Both the position numbers and the translations under genes were made by a program. From Marsupella aquatica (lineage: Eukaryota > Marchantiophyta), in NCBI GenBank assembly GCA_973895155.1, contig OZ316894.1, positions 15,314,001 to 15,378,000 on the forward strand: a DNA stretch of 64,000 nt, read 5' to 3'. This document shows positions 63,901 to 64,000 of the stretch, in pieces (position 1 is the first letter of the stretch; every line of letters starts with the position of its first letter). A model generated the notes under the pieces. The model was not told the origin of the DNA. It did not search any database and saw only the letters and a program-made list of their open reading frames with translations.

Positions 63901-64000
63901 GTTGCGTGTAGAGAGTATAGATACTTGCAGCCATTTGGTCGAAGAGTCGATGATGGCCAGGAAATACTTAAACGGTCCACTTGGTGGGTGGATCGGGCCG

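Larger units (their letters stand above)
18637..64000. mobile_element. Outer CACTA-like element, left end and body; right end not in window
   Basis: The left terminus is CACTACAACACTATCGGCCG, inserted in the integrase of copia D with TAT in front. Terminal and subterminal DNA (18645-19330) is packed with GCGA/TCGC words in TTGCGA or TTCGCA context, the hallmark of En/Spm-type subterminal repeats. Body: a minus-strand three-exon gene (58298 to 19421, split by insertions), a GT-rich spacer (58.7-59.6 kb) and a plus-strand gene (from 60020) cut by copia C. No inverted CACTA terminus (TGTTGTAGTG) was found up to 64000, so the end is assumed to lie beyond. The superfamily assignment rests on the terminus, the repeats and gene layout, not on a recognised transposase core. 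Confidence 0.6.
60541..64000 (-). mobile_element. Copia C: copia element related to copia B, running out of the window
   Basis: 3' LTR at 60541-60687, then 3' spacer, RNase H, reverse transcriptase and integrase towards the right. Gag, protease and the 5' LTR lie beyond 64000. The protein is clearly related to copia B (for example shared PVMD, YVDD and GLKQSG blocks). Two in-frame stops make the copy inactive. Confidence 0.9.

Overview
The window looks like nuclear DNA of a large-genome land plant (streptophyte). The evidence is a plant-type CACTA transposon with spliced TNP1 and TNP2 genes, plant Ty1/copia and Ty3/gypsy elements primed by plant-type tRNAs, an EDM2-like PHD module, and TTTAGGG-like spacer DNA. 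I cannot name the species. I see no ordinary single-copy host gene and no tRNA gene. Almost everything is mobile-element DNA, in several nested layers.

Left part (1-18.6 kb): a gag-like fragment (7-624) is followed by a spacer with a 5S rRNA-like stretch. A decayed minus-strand coiled-coil gene (about 3.0-6.1 kb) continues at 10.74-10.85 kb and is interrupted by an old, internally deleted copia element (copia A, 6154-10739, TSD GTGAG). Two non-LTR retrotransposon scraps (11.3-11.6 and 13.5-14.0 kb) and three tandem-repeat blocks (15.6-16.6 kb) follow. A broken copia fragment (copia D, about 16.86-18.64 kb) stops inside its integrase.

Middle and right (18.6-64 kb): at 18637 a second type of CACTA-like element starts (the outer element). 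It has dense TTGCGA/TTCGCA motifs and its right end was not found. Its minus-strand gene has three phase-0 exons and is split by two later insertions. The first is a complete 21,957-bp inner CACTA element in intron 1 (20355-42311, TSD CAT). The second is a complete 14,860-bp Ty3/gypsy element in exon 1 (42478-57337, TSD TCACT). The inner CACTA in turn holds a very young, intact copia (copia B, 20759-26524, identical 149-bp LTRs, TSD CATAT). A rightward gene of the outer element (60.0-60.5 kb) is cut by another copia (copia C, from 60541 past the window end).

Three things stand out. (1) The inner CACTA carries, upstream of its TNP2/TNP1 pair and on the same strand, open frames with an EDM2-type PHD module, a tandem BRCT protein, an F-box-like segment and a RING-like exon. 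This is unusual chromatin and ubiquitin-type cargo for a transposon. (2) The gypsy element has 4,121-bp LTRs that each contain a complete 618-codon ORF in the sense direction, plus twin hairpins between primer site and gag. (3) Copia B appears to be primed by a half-molecule of tRNA-Ile, with a C facing the expected inosine-34. The cut outer gene gives an insertion order that can be checked by its reading frame.
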